This document shows positions 8,691 to 18,208 of a DNA stretch of 64,000 bases, piece after piece. Source of the DNA: an uncultured Dorea sp. (GTDB lineage Bacteria > Bacillota > Clostridia > Lachnospirales > Lachnospiraceae); contig CANSCI010000002.1 of NCBI GenBank assembly GCA_947645355.1, positions 1-64,000 of the forward strand, in the 5' to 3' direction. Under the pieces are notes generated by a model that had not been told where the DNA came from, did not search any database, and saw only the letters and a program-made list of their open reading frames with translations. Every line of letters begins with the position of its first letter. Position 1 is the first letter of the stretch. A program made the translations under genes and the position numbers.

Positions 8691-10320
8691 TTATCTTCCC
8701 TCCTACAACATCTCCGGTAAAGTAGCTTTCCGTCAATACTTCTATGCGGCGCAATACTTTTGCCGTCTGTTTCACATCTGCAAACATACTTTTTATTTCT
8801 TCATTCAGCTCATCCCATTGTTTCCCCGGATTGATTGCCGGCAAAGAAGCATCGGCATAGCTCTCGTTATATTTTGTTTTAAATCCGTCAAACCCTGCAA
8901 TTACGGCATGCTCTACCTCTAATTTATCAAGCAGCCTCAGACAGCAGATCACTGCATTGTCAAAATGCTCCCATCCTCTTTTTATTGCGCGGTTAAAGCT
9001 GACGATATATTCATTCTCTAAAGGCTTTGTCTTAATATTGGACAATACAATCTTCTTTGTCTGTCCAAACTGCTCCTGCCGTGATTCCCTGGCATAATCA
9101 TATCTCGCCGAATTAGCCGCGAACATATAATCATATCTGTATTCCCTGAGCAGTGCATTTACAGCTATAACCACCGGTTTTTCCGTCCGGATGTATTCCA
9201 GTATCTTTTCCTGCTCCTCTATCACACTTTTTCCAGGCGCCACCAGCAATACAGTCCTGCCTTTGAACGCCTTTTTTAAAAATCTGACGGTCTCTTCATC
9301 ATCTACAAGCTTATCCTGGTTCTCTATATATTTTTCCTCCAGAAGTCCGTAGTCGTATTTTCTTCTGTCCTCCGGCGACAGTGACTCAATGATATTTCTC
9401 ATATCCTTTGCACTTGTCCGGTGATTCGCCAACAGATAGGCAATGTTATTTACATGGCAGCAATACATACCCGCAATAAAGTAAGGTGTCGAATATCCCC
9501 ACTCATAATTCTCTTTAAAATATTCCATGTAAATGTCTATGGCGTCCATAACGGCATCCATATCATAGCAGCATCCATGTTGATTCAGATAATTCACAAT
9601 CAGTTCTGTCGGCGCATTTCCGGCGCCGCGACCCATTCCGTTAAGGCTTGCATCCACAATGATGCCTCTCTCCCTGTTCCGGAACATTTTCACAAAACGA
9701 ATCGTTAATGCAAAGGACAGCTGTTGATTATTATGTGAATGAAAACCGAGCCGGATTCCTTCATCCAGATTTGCATCCAGGATATCTGCGATCCTCTCCA
9801 GATCCTCCTCGTACATGGCGCCGAAGGTATCTACCACCGACAGGCTCACGGGATGTATCTGGTTGATCTCCCTGGCCAGGCTCCTAAGATCCTCGTCGCT
9901 GTAGGCCAGCGTGTTCGCCGCCTGATAAAATACCTGATACCCTTTTTCTTTGACAGCGTTCCCCACCGCGATGCCTTCTTTGTATCTGCCATGGGGAAAT
10001 ACAATCCGGACTGCATCTACCGTCTCGCCGTCACATGGCGGAAGCGCATCCAGATCATACCTGTCCCAGTCTATCATTACTGTATAGATGCTCCTCCTAT
10101 CCTTCTCCAGCAGATACGGCTTCAGGTCATCCGGGATATGATAAAAGGTCGATCCATCCCTGTGCGGATCATTTTTCAGCCACCCGCACTCAATGATGTC
10201 CACATTTGCATCCTGCATTTTCTTTAAGATACCCTTGATGGCCGGAGCCCCGAACTGAGAATCTACAATATAAGCCCCGTCCCGGAGTGTACAGTCCAGT
10301 AATTGTATCTTTTGATTCAT
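8683..10320 (-). CDS. DRE-TIM/HMGL-like aldolase (4-hydroxy-2-oxovalerate aldolase type) with extra C-terminal domain
   Basis: QLLDCTLRDGAYIVDSQFG, GFHSHNNQQLSFA, DASLNGMGRGAGNAPTE; about 200-aa C-terminal extension VLLVAPGKSVIEEQEKILEYI... Confidence 0.85.
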   Translation of the reverse strand: MNQKIQLLDCTLRDGAYIVDSQFGAPAIKGILKKMQDANVDIIECGWLKNDPHRDGSTFYHIPDDLKPYLLEKDRRSIYTVMIDWDRYDLDALPPCDGETVDAVRIVFPHGRYKEGIAVGNAVKEKGYQVFYQAANTLAYSDEDLRSLAREINQIHPVSLSVVDTFGAMYEEDLERIADILDANLDEGIRLGFHSHNNQQLSFALTIRFVKMFRNRERGIIVDASLNGMGRGAGNAPTELIVNYLNQHGCCYDMDAVMDAIDIYMEYFKENYEWGYSTPYFIAGMYCCHVNNIAYLLANHRTSAKDMRNIIESLSPEDRRKYDYGLLEEKYIENQDKLVDDEETVRFLKKAFKGRTVLLVAPGKSVIEEQEKILEYIRTEKPVVIAVNALLREYRYDYMFAANSARYDYARESRQEQFGQTKKIVLSNIKTKPLENEYIVSFNRAIKRGWEHFDNAVICCLRLLDKLEVEHAVIAGFDGFKTKYNESYADASLPAINPGKQWDELNEEIKSMFADVKQTAKVLRRIEVLTESYFTGDVVGGKINA

Positions 10321-11645
10321 CTGCTTTCCCCCTCTCTCTGCCCGTAAATGTACAGTCCTGTAAACGTTTCGTCCAATGCGGTCTGTGTCCGGACACCACT
10401 CTTATAATGGTCTAATATATAATCTCTGACTCTTGCTATTTTACGGGCTACTCCTCCGGAAAAAATAACCCTGTCGATCATGGAGATATCCTCTTCCACA
10501 ATATCTGCGGCCTGTATGAAATTCTCGCCCATCTGACAGAACACGGCGCGCATCAGGTTTCCCAATGTCAGAGAATATTCCTCAATATGAGAAATACTCC
10601 CCTGCCGGAAATCTGTCGCGGCATTTTCGTAAAAGCTAAGGTCACAGGACAGGCCTGTCTCTTCTGCCTGCTGCTCCGCCTCAAGCAATATCCTCCAGAT
10701 ATCCTCCTCCGGCACATCTGCCTGAAACCGGCACAAAATATCCCTCAGAAATCGAATATAAACATTCAATGCCCTCCCCGAAGGAAGATATGGAATTGTC
10801 TTTAGATAGGCCTCGCCAAAATACGGCCTTATCTGATATTGATCTGAAAATACAACCTCCGATACCATCTTACTGACCTGCGCCCCTGTCCCAAGATTGA
10901 AAGAAATCGTTCTTTCATCCGTAAGCCCTGCTCCAAGCAGAGCCGCCTGTTGGTCTCCAATTGCCGGAAGCGCATTCACTTTTAAGGAACCTAAGAAAAA
11001 GGTAATCTGCCTCTCTCCAATCTGCGGGAATCGGATCCCCGCCCCTCCTGCCGCCTTTATCAGCCTGTGGTTCCATATATGACTGCGCAGATCATACAGG
11101 CCTGTAGCCGCTGCATTGGTCGGATGGCATATCGGCTCCTTCCCGGACACTGCCCTTAGAATATAATCTCCCAGTGTATAAAAATGCAATTGCGGATGCA
11201 CATTGTCCAGACAGCCGATTCGCTGCAGATACAGCAGGTTGCTGCTTGGAAGCCCGGCCCGAAGCGGCATCCCTGTATATCGGATATCCCCTGCCAGGTC
11301 TCTTCGCCTTAATTCATCTACAGAAGTATATCCTTCTATTTCCTTTGCACTGTATTCCTTCTGCCAGGATATATAATCCGTGTAAGGCTTTCCGTCTTCA
11401 CAGGCAAGCAGAAATCCGTGCATTTCATTAGAAATACACAGTCTTACCTCTGCCTCACTCCCGGCCAGGTCCAGAATCATCTGAGACACCAGAGGCACCA
11501 GCGCCCGGACCTGGACCGGGTTTCTTATATCCTCTTCCCCATGCACCCTGGGAGCCCGAAGCTGCATCCGCTTCTCTATTTTTCCGTTTTGGATCCGTGC
11601 ACCTTTTAAAAAGCTGGCACCGCAATCAATGGTTATCGTGTTCAT
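10317..11645 (-). CDS. FGGY-family carbohydrate kinase (sedoheptulokinase-like)
   Basis: ITIDCGASFLKGA N-terminus, AIGDQQAALLGAGL, FSGGVARK; start placed at internal ATG (11645). Confidence 0.8.
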   Translation of the reverse strand: MNTITIDCGASFLKGARIQNGKIEKRMQLRAPRVHGEEDIRNPVQVRALVPLVSQMILDLAGSEAEVRLCISNEMHGFLLACEDGKPYTDYISWQKEYSAKEIEGYTSVDELRRRDLAGDIRYTGMPLRAGLPSSNLLYLQRIGCLDNVHPQLHFYTLGDYILRAVSGKEPICHPTNAAATGLYDLRSHIWNHRLIKAAGGAGIRFPQIGERQITFFLGSLKVNALPAIGDQQAALLGAGLTDERTISFNLGTGAQVSKMVSEVVFSDQYQIRPYFGEAYLKTIPYLPSGRALNVYIRFLRDILCRFQADVPEEDIWRILLEAEQQAEETGLSCDLSFYENAATDFRQGSISHIEEYSLTLGNLMRAVFCQMGENFIQAADIVEEDISMIDRVIFSGGVARKIARVRDYILDHYKSGVRTQTALDETFTGLYIYGQREGESR

Positions 11646-12690
11646 TTGTTTCCTCAATATATGCTAAAAACATATCTTCCAATGTCTGGTCAATCTTCAT
11701 AGGGTATACAATCAGATGGCCGACAGAATCCGGCATAGCGAAATTCAGCACATCTCCCCTCACCTTTTTATCCGTGCGGATGATCTCAAATAATGCCCTG
11801 GGATCTTGAACTTCTATCCTCTCCTTCAGGAATGCACGCCAGATCAAATCGTGGACATCCTCATAGATCTCCCGTGAGATCAAGCCCTCTCTCCAGGCAA
11901 TATAATTCACCACATCAATTCCCCAGATCACTCCTTTGCCGTGGGGAATCTCATTCTTCGTATAGCTTTCCAGCGCGTGGCCGAACGTGTGCCCGTAATT
12001 CAGCACCCGCCTTAAATCAGATTCAAATTCATCTTTCTCAATGATCCTCTTTTTCACCATCAGCCCTTTGTGTATATACCCGGCAATCCGCTTACAGGGG
12101 ATATAGTCTGTCTCAGCTTTTACCTCCTGATAAAAGGCTTCGTCATCTGTCAGAGAGAATTTAAGAAGTTCGCCCCATCCATTGATATAATCATCCTCTG
12201 AGAGCGTCTTAAGAAACCCTGCATCAATAAAAATTTTCCTGGGAGGATAGAACACACCGATCTGGTTCTTGTATGCACCCAGATTGATGCCGCACTTTCC
12301 CCCGATGCAGGAGTCACACATAGACAGCAGCGTTGTTGGAAAAAAATACCACTCTATGTTGCGGAGAAACAGATTGCTTGCAATCGTTGTCACATCCTGA
12401 GTGATCCCTCCCCCGATGCATACTGCCTTCCATTCCTTCCTGACTCCCAGCCTCTGCCAGAAGGAGATCAGATCCAGAACTGTCTCCATATTTTTCTGAT
12501 GCTCCGCCGCCTCTACAAAATAGATCTTCTCCGGCTCCACAGACTGGAACGCATCCCGGTACAGATCATATACTCTTTTATCTGCCACATAGGCAGCGGC
12601 CGGACCGAAGCTCTGCAGCTTTTCTCTGAAATTGTCAATAATATCTACTGTATAATCATATAGTCTCGAGCTGATATGAATTGTCTCCAT
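11626..12690 (-). CDS. 3-dehydroquinate synthase-family protein (AroB-like; candidate sugar-phosphate cyclase)
   Basis: IGGGITQDVTTIASNLFLRNIEWYFFPTTLLSMCDSCIGGKCGINLG; NYGHTFGHALE; IPHGKGVIWG. Confidence 0.82.
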   Translation of the reverse strand: METIHISSRLYDYTVDIIDNFREKLQSFGPAAAYVADKRVYDLYRDAFQSVEPEKIYFVEAAEHQKNMETVLDLISFWQRLGVRKEWKAVCIGGGITQDVTTIASNLFLRNIEWYFFPTTLLSMCDSCIGGKCGINLGAYKNQIGVFYPPRKIFIDAGFLKTLSEDDYINGWGELLKFSLTDDEAFYQEVKAETDYIPCKRIAGYIHKGLMVKKRIIEKDEFESDLRRVLNYGHTFGHALESYTKNEIPHGKGVIWGIDVVNYIAWREGLISREIYEDVHDLIWRAFLKERIEVQDPRALFEIIRTDKKVRGDVLNFAMPDSVGHLIVYPMKIDQTLEDMFLAYIEETNEHDNH

Positions 12691-12728
12691 AATTTGTCCC
12701 TCTCATGTATCAACATTTATATGCTTAT

Positions 12729-13700
12729 CTATTCCGGGATACACAGATCCCTGATCATCTCCCCGTGTACCTCGGGGCAAAGGAAGAAATAGTTGGTCTC
12801 TATTGTTTCTTCGTCCACATAGCCAAACCGCTTTAACTTATTGTCTCCTGTGATCACATAGCACTGGTATCCGATCTTCTCAAACAACTGAATAATGTCA
12901 TTGGGATGATAGTTGTACTTGGCAGACCACTTCCGCAGTATCTCTGAAAAAACTACAGGCTTGTATTTCTCAATACTTTTCAGCCCTCCTTCATACACAA
13001 ACAATTCAGAGCCTTCCACATCACACTTAATAAAATCAATCCGCCCAAGCTTTTCTTCTTCAACAAATTCATCCAGACGCCTGATCTGACACTCCACCTT
13101 CTCTGTAGTTCCTGCTTCCCTCAGATCCACCATGGATGATGCGCCTGAAACCTGCAGATCATAAAAAAAAGTAATGGTCTTATTCTCGTTTGACAGGCCA
13201 AGGTTTAAGCATCTGCAATTTTCCAGACCATTAAGCTCTATATTTCTTTTTAATTTCTCATAAGTTTGAGGGATAGGCTCAAATGCATAGGAAGTCAACG
13301 CCGGGTACTGCTTACATACATTTAGTGTATACCAGCCCAGATTCGCCCCGATGTCCAGGCACACCCCCTTCTCCTCCCCGAAATAACTAAATAAGGTATT
13401 TACCATCCTCAGCTCCTCCGGCTCATATCCGTCCGCCGTACTTAGCATGGCCGCCGGAACTGCTCCCCAGTCATCCTGGTAGAGGGCCATATGAATCTTA
13501 TACGGTTCACCCTTCGCATTTTGATTATCCATGGTAAAAACCACATCATCTCCTGTAACCGCAACCTGACAGACATGAGAATCGTTGAGCAGATCTTTAT
13601 ATTCCAGCAGCTCCTCAAACTTTTTGAACAATTTCATCCGGTACTCTTTCACATCCGTCTGTCCGTTTTTATATTCATTTCTGATCTCAGTAATCGTCAT
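12729..13700 (-). CDS. FkbM-family methyltransferase
   Basis: GVCLDIGANLGWYTLNVCKQYP, FIKCDVEGSELFVYEGG. Confidence 0.85.
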   Translation of the reverse strand: MTITEIRNEYKNGQTDVKEYRMKLFKKFEELLEYKDLLNDSHVCQVAVTGDDVVFTMDNQNAKGEPYKIHMALYQDDWGAVPAAMLSTADGYEPEELRMVNTLFSYFGEEKGVCLDIGANLGWYTLNVCKQYPALTSYAFEPIPQTYEKLKRNIELNGLENCRCLNLGLSNENKTITFFYDLQVSGASSMVDLREAGTTEKVECQIRRLDEFVEEEKLGRIDFIKCDVEGSELFVYEGGLKSIEKYKPVVFSEILRKWSAKYNYHPNDIIQLFEKIGYQCYVITGDNKLKRFGYVDEETIETNYFFLCPEVHGEMIRDLCIPE

Positions 13701-13712
13701 CTCTTTTCTCCT

Positions 13713-14792
13713 CTACACAGCAATCGTTTCTCTTTCCTGCAGCAGGCTCTCTATGGTCCGATAGAATCCCTCCCGCGTATCATACTTACAGACCCATCCA
13801 AGTGACTTTAACTTCTCGTCACTGATCTTTCCCTCACTTTCTTCCTTCTTCGGAACTTCGCTATTCCCCTCCGGTATCTTCATCTCCACTTTCAGTTTCT
13901 TTTCGGGATACAGGCCGGTCAACAGATCTGCAAGCTGGCGGATGCTGAGATACTCCCCGGAATTGCAGAGATTATAGGCCTCCCCGGCGCTTCCGTCCAG
14001 TAATATCTGAAAAAAAGCAGCAGCAGCGTCCGCAAGGTAGCAGAATGGTCTCATTGCCGAACCGTCACTTTTCATAACAATATTTCGGTTATTAATAATG
14101 TCGCCGGCAAAGGATGAAAACACTCTGGCATCACCGTCAATGTCCATCGTCGGCCCGTAGGTATGGCAGATCCTCGCAATCTTTACAGGTACCTTCTTCT
14201 GATGAAACCAGGCGCAGCACAGCATTTCCGCCATCCTTTTGCTCTCACAATAGCAATTTCTCAGATTCAGCGTATCGGCAGTCCCCAGTGTCTCCTCTGT
14301 AATTACCGAGACAGAACGGTCTACTTTCCCATAGACTTCACCGCTGCTGAACAACAGGAATCCTTCTGCCTTATGCTCCTCTGAAAGCTTAAGAAGCGAA
14401 ATAGTACCGGATATATTCGGCAATATCACATCAACCGGCATACTGCCGTAATATTGCGTGCTTGCCAGGCTGGCGCCGTGGATCACATAATCTATATGTC
14501 CCTCCACAAAGATCGGTTCGTTGATATCTTTCAGATAAAGTTCTATATATTCCTTTTCCAAAAAACGGCCGAACCGTCTTCTGGCTTTCTCTTCACTGCG
14601 GACAGCCAGGATCAGCCTGATATTGTAATGATGCATCTCATTCAGATAAATACACAAGAACACAAGATAGGAGGTAAGCATCCCATATGCACCTGTGATA
14701 AAAATTGTCTTGTCTCTCAATCTTTCCCAATTGATATTACGTTCATAGATCTCTTCCAGATCTTCCCTTATCACACGATTTTCCCAGAACAT
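13713..14792 (-). CDS. NAD-dependent epimerase/dehydratase (extended SDR)
   Basis: TIFITGAYGMLTSYLV; VIHGASLAS; SGEVYGK; YCESKRMAE (YxxxK). Confidence 0.85.
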   Translation of the reverse strand: MFWENRVIREDLEEIYERNINWERLRDKTIFITGAYGMLTSYLVFLCIYLNEMHHYNIRLILAVRSEEKARRRFGRFLEKEYIELYLKDINEPIFVEGHIDYVIHGASLASTQYYGSMPVDVILPNISGTISLLKLSEEHKAEGFLLFSSGEVYGKVDRSVSVITEETLGTADTLNLRNCYCESKRMAEMLCCAWFHQKKVPVKIARICHTYGPTMDIDGDARVFSSFAGDIINNRNIVMKSDGSAMRPFCYLADAAAAFFQILLDGSAGEAYNLCNSGEYLSIRQLADLLTGLYPEKKLKVEMKIPEGNSEVPKKEESEGKISDEKLKSLGWVCKYDTREGFYRTIESLLQERETIAV

Positions 14793-14805
14793 TCCTCTGC
14801 CTCAC

Positions 14806-16644
14806 CTATTCTTCTTTGACACATTCTATGATCATATTTTCCCGCAGCTCTTCCCTGGAAAGAAAGGGCGCCATATCCTCAAGAGGCGGAGACACCATCC
14901 TGCCGTCCTCCAGTTTTCTGGCGGCAGATTTCGGCTCAAACGCCTGTCCTTTGGTGACAACCACTTCACAGAAAGCCGATCCTTCCGCCTGCAGAACCGT
15001 ATCTATGATATCCTCCATCTCCTCGCTGCGGCTGCACCGGTAAAAAGGAAAACCATAGACAGAGGCAAGCCCCTCGCAGGACGGGAAGCCCAGATCCCCG
15101 CTCTCCTCTCCTACGCCTACAAATCCATTGCCGAATATATTTTTCTGTGTCAGCCTGATCTGCTGATATCCTCTGTTGTTGATCACAAAAAGCTTCACCG
15201 GCAGCTGATTCGTACGGATTGTCTGAAGCTCCTGCAGATTCATCTGCAGACTTCCGTCTCCTGCAATACAGACAGTCTCCCGGCCTCCTAAAGCCACACA
15301 TGCGCCGATTGCCGCCGGCAGGTCATACCCCATAGAAGACAGAGCGCAGTTCATAAGAAACCTCTGCCCCCTGCGGATATAGTATGCCTGACTCCCCACC
15401 ACGCTGGCCGAGCCGTTGGCCACAACAGTAACGGCACCCGAACGCAGCTTTCTGCTGAGACAGTCCATAAAAGCATATACATTCACATGCTCCTGCTCCG
15501 AACAATAGTGTTCTTTACAGACGACCGGATACCTCTTTTTCCATGCAGTACAAGTCTTAAGCCACTTTGTACCTCTTTGGGCAGTTCCTGTACAGGCTCC
15601 TTTTTTTACGGCCTCAGACATTTTGTCAATCACACTTCCTACATCTGCACAAACAGCTTTATCTACCCGGATGGTAGGCTTCTTCAACTCTTCCGGATCT
15701 ATGTCCACCGCAATACAATAACTCTCCCGGGCCCAGGTACGTATATCATACCCCACCTGATAGATGTTCAGGCGGGATCCCAGGGACAAGACAAGATCAC
15801 TGTTCTGAACCGCAAAATTCCCGGCTCTGTCTCCCATAAGTCCGCCCCGTCCCACATAACAGGGTGCATCTGTCTCCATCTCATCAATGCTGTTCCAGCA
15901 GGTTACCACCGGAATATCTAATAACTGTACCAGCTCTGCAAACTTTTTATAGCTCCCGGAGGTTCGAATCGCGCTTCCGGCATAGATAACCGGACGTTCT
16001 GCACCTCTGATCTTTTCCATAATAAATGCGATATCCTCATCAGCTGCCTCATACTGCATCTGATAACCTTCGCTGCAAGGATCAAACCCCTGCAGGGAAT
16101 CCACATCTATCATTTTCCCCTGGATATCCACCGGAATGTCCAGCCAGCATGGCCCCGGTCTTCCATGAAGTGCCAGAAACAGTGCTTTTTCCAGCGTATA
16201 TCTTATGTCTTGCGCGTCTTCGAGCATAACACTGTATTTTGTAATATGCTCTACCATCGGAATAATGTCAATCTCCTGATTCCCCAGTGTGCGCAGACGA
16301 AGGCCAGAGTGCCTGACTGTCAGCTCTGTCTTTGTCTGCCCGGAAATTACCAGCATAGGAATCGAGTCCACCCACGCCCCTGCCACTCCGGTGACGGCAT
16401 TGGTGGCTCCCGGCCCCGAAGTAACACAGACCGCCGCCATCCTGTTATCTACCCGGTAATAGGCCTCCGCCGCAATAGACGCCGCCTGCTCATGATGATT
16501 GTAGATACACTTAATCCTGTCCGAATGGCCGAATGCATCATTTAAATGCATAGCTCCGCCCCCGACTACTGTAAAGACATGAGCGATCCCATTTTCTGCC
16601 AAAAATCCCTCTATAAAATCTGCGACTCTCATTTTTGTACTCAT
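14806..16644 (-). CDS. Thiamine-pyrophosphate-binding enzyme (acetolactate synthase/IlvB-like)
   Basis: MRVADFIEGFLAENGIAHVFTVVGGGAMHLNDA; VTSGPGATNAVTGVAGAWVDSIPMLVISGQ; ThDP motif GDGSLQMNLQELQTIRTNQLPVKLFVINN; start placed at internal ATG (16644). Confidence 0.88.
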   Translation of the reverse strand: MSTKMRVADFIEGFLAENGIAHVFTVVGGGAMHLNDAFGHSDRIKCIYNHHEQAASIAAEAYYRVDNRMAAVCVTSGPGATNAVTGVAGAWVDSIPMLVISGQTKTELTVRHSGLRLRTLGNQEIDIIPMVEHITKYSVMLEDAQDIRYTLEKALFLALHGRPGPCWLDIPVDIQGKMIDVDSLQGFDPCSEGYQMQYEAADEDIAFIMEKIRGAERPVIYAGSAIRTSGSYKKFAELVQLLDIPVVTCWNSIDEMETDAPCYVGRGGLMGDRAGNFAVQNSDLVLSLGSRLNIYQVGYDIRTWARESYCIAVDIDPEELKKPTIRVDKAVCADVGSVIDKMSEAVKKGACTGTAQRGTKWLKTCTAWKKRYPVVCKEHYCSEQEHVNVYAFMDCLSRKLRSGAVTVVANGSASVVGSQAYYIRRGQRFLMNCALSSMGYDLPAAIGACVALGGRETVCIAGDGSLQMNLQELQTIRTNQLPVKLFVINNRGYQQIRLTQKNIFGNGFVGVGEESGDLGFPSCEGLASVYGFPFYRCSRSEEMEDIIDTVLQAEGSAFCEVVVTKGQAFEPKSAARKLEDGRMVSPPLEDMAPFLSREELRENMIIECVKEE

Positions 16645-16654
16645 TTTCTTACCC

Positions 16655-18196
16655 TTAACCTCCCAGATAGACGACAGGCACATCTTCTGTCCCGTATATC
16701 CACTTAATCTCTATACCGCTCTCCTCATACTGCTCCACATTATGATACAAAACATCTGACAGCATATAGTGGGTAAGGATGATTACATCCGGGTTGATCT
16801 CCCCGATCCGTTCGGGACCCGATACCTCTGCCGCAATCCTTTCGCCTATCTCCATATTCCCCCACAGCTTTTCATTCCTGTCTATGATATAGCTCTGAAA
16901 CTCAGGTTCTCCAAACCAATCCTGATAATCCTTCAAAAACTTTCTGGTCGTTGCACAGTTTGGATAAAAGACGACCTTTCGGTATTTTGCAGCCTTGATC
17001 TCTTCCAGTTTCTCTTTCCACCGGCCCTTTTCTGTCACTCTGCCGGATATCCTCTCATAAACATCCCGGATCCTGTCCACAATAGGCAGCGACTGGGTAC
17101 ATTTCCTCTCGCAGCTTCGGCAGGAAATGCACGGATTCTCTCCTTCCAGAGGGAACTCCACCCCATAATGCATCATTTCCTGTGTCAGGCGTATATTATC
17201 CAGCAGACTTTTGTCATCCCGCCGATACTGGCCTGCATATCTGCTGTTATCCCATTGCAGCACATTATAACTATACATCAGACTCTTGACGGGAATCCCG
17301 CGCGGGCAGCCTTTACAGTAATCACAGCCTGTACACAGCCCATTTTTCTGGTACAATTCCTTCTCGAAATAATCGGTATACTCCGGCCGGTACTCCTCCA
17401 TCTGTTCAATTGCCCTTATGTTGCACTTCATCTCCTCCAATGTCTGCATACCGGACAAGACACTAGTCACTGCCGGCTGAGAGTAGATATACTGGAGCGC
17501 CATCTGACAGATCTCGTCTGTATTCTCTGTGAGTTTCTGAAACAACTGCGGATTCTGAGGAAGCAATCCTCCCGCCAGAGAATTCATAGTCAAAATACCG
17601 GCTCCCAACTTGCGCGCCTTCTCCAATACAGGGCGCATCTGCACACAATTCAGCAAATGATATGTAATCGTGTAGCCCTCAAACTTTTCCTCCTCCATAA
17701 TCTGCATCGTCTCCTCTACGGTTGCGTGAGAAGACAGGCAGATATGGCGGATCAGCCCCTCCTTCTTAGCCTCCAGAAATCCTTCATAAATACCTCCGGG
17801 CTTCATGATCTCCTGATACTCCTCATAGGATTTCACAGCCTGGGCAAAACAAAGATCCGCAGTTTGTATATTCAGGGCGCGCAGCTGCTCTCTGATATCC
17901 TGGACGGCGCCCTGCTTCGTTCTGTCCGTATGGTTCAGCATCATTTTAACAGAGACATAAACCTCTTTCCTGCCCCCAATCTCCTCCAGTGCCCTCTTAA
18001 GGATCGGGAATGCCTTCTTATTCGAATAATTCCTGGCAACATCTATGTAATTGACACCCCTGTCCACTGCATAGGTCACCATCCTGACCGCCTGCTGCAT
18101 CCCTTCTTCCGTCAGCATCTCCGGCGGAAACCGGTTCATTCCGAATCCAAGTCCTGACAGCCAGAGATCTGTCTTTCCAAATCTGCGATATTCCAT
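16655..18196 (-). CDS. Aldo/keto reductase with Cys-rich ferredoxin-like region and an extra C-terminal domain
   Basis: MEYRRFGKTDLWLSGLGFGMNRFP; Cys clusters CTGCDYCKGCPRG and CISCRSCERKC; 110-aa tail KVVFYPNCATTRKFLKDY... Confidence 0.85.
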   Translation of the reverse strand: MEYRRFGKTDLWLSGLGFGMNRFPPEMLTEEGMQQAVRMVTYAVDRGVNYIDVARNYSNKKAFPILKRALEEIGGRKEVYVSVKMMLNHTDRTKQGAVQDIREQLRALNIQTADLCFAQAVKSYEEYQEIMKPGGIYEGFLEAKKEGLIRHICLSSHATVEETMQIMEEEKFEGYTITYHLLNCVQMRPVLEKARKLGAGILTMNSLAGGLLPQNPQLFQKLTENTDEICQMALQYIYSQPAVTSVLSGMQTLEEMKCNIRAIEQMEEYRPEYTDYFEKELYQKNGLCTGCDYCKGCPRGIPVKSLMYSYNVLQWDNSRYAGQYRRDDKSLLDNIRLTQEMMHYGVEFPLEGENPCISCRSCERKCTQSLPIVDRIRDVYERISGRVTEKGRWKEKLEEIKAAKYRKVVFYPNCATTRKFLKDYQDWFGEPEFQSYIIDRNEKLWGNMEIGERIAAEVSGPERIGEINPDVIILTHYMLSDVLYHNVEQYEESGIEIKWIYGTEDVPVVYLGG

Positions 18197-18208
18197 ACTC
18201 GAATCTCC

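Noticed and set aside
16769-18157. 462-aa + strand ORF opposite the aldo/keto reductase
   Set aside because: Antisense to a confident CDS; no recognisable motifs
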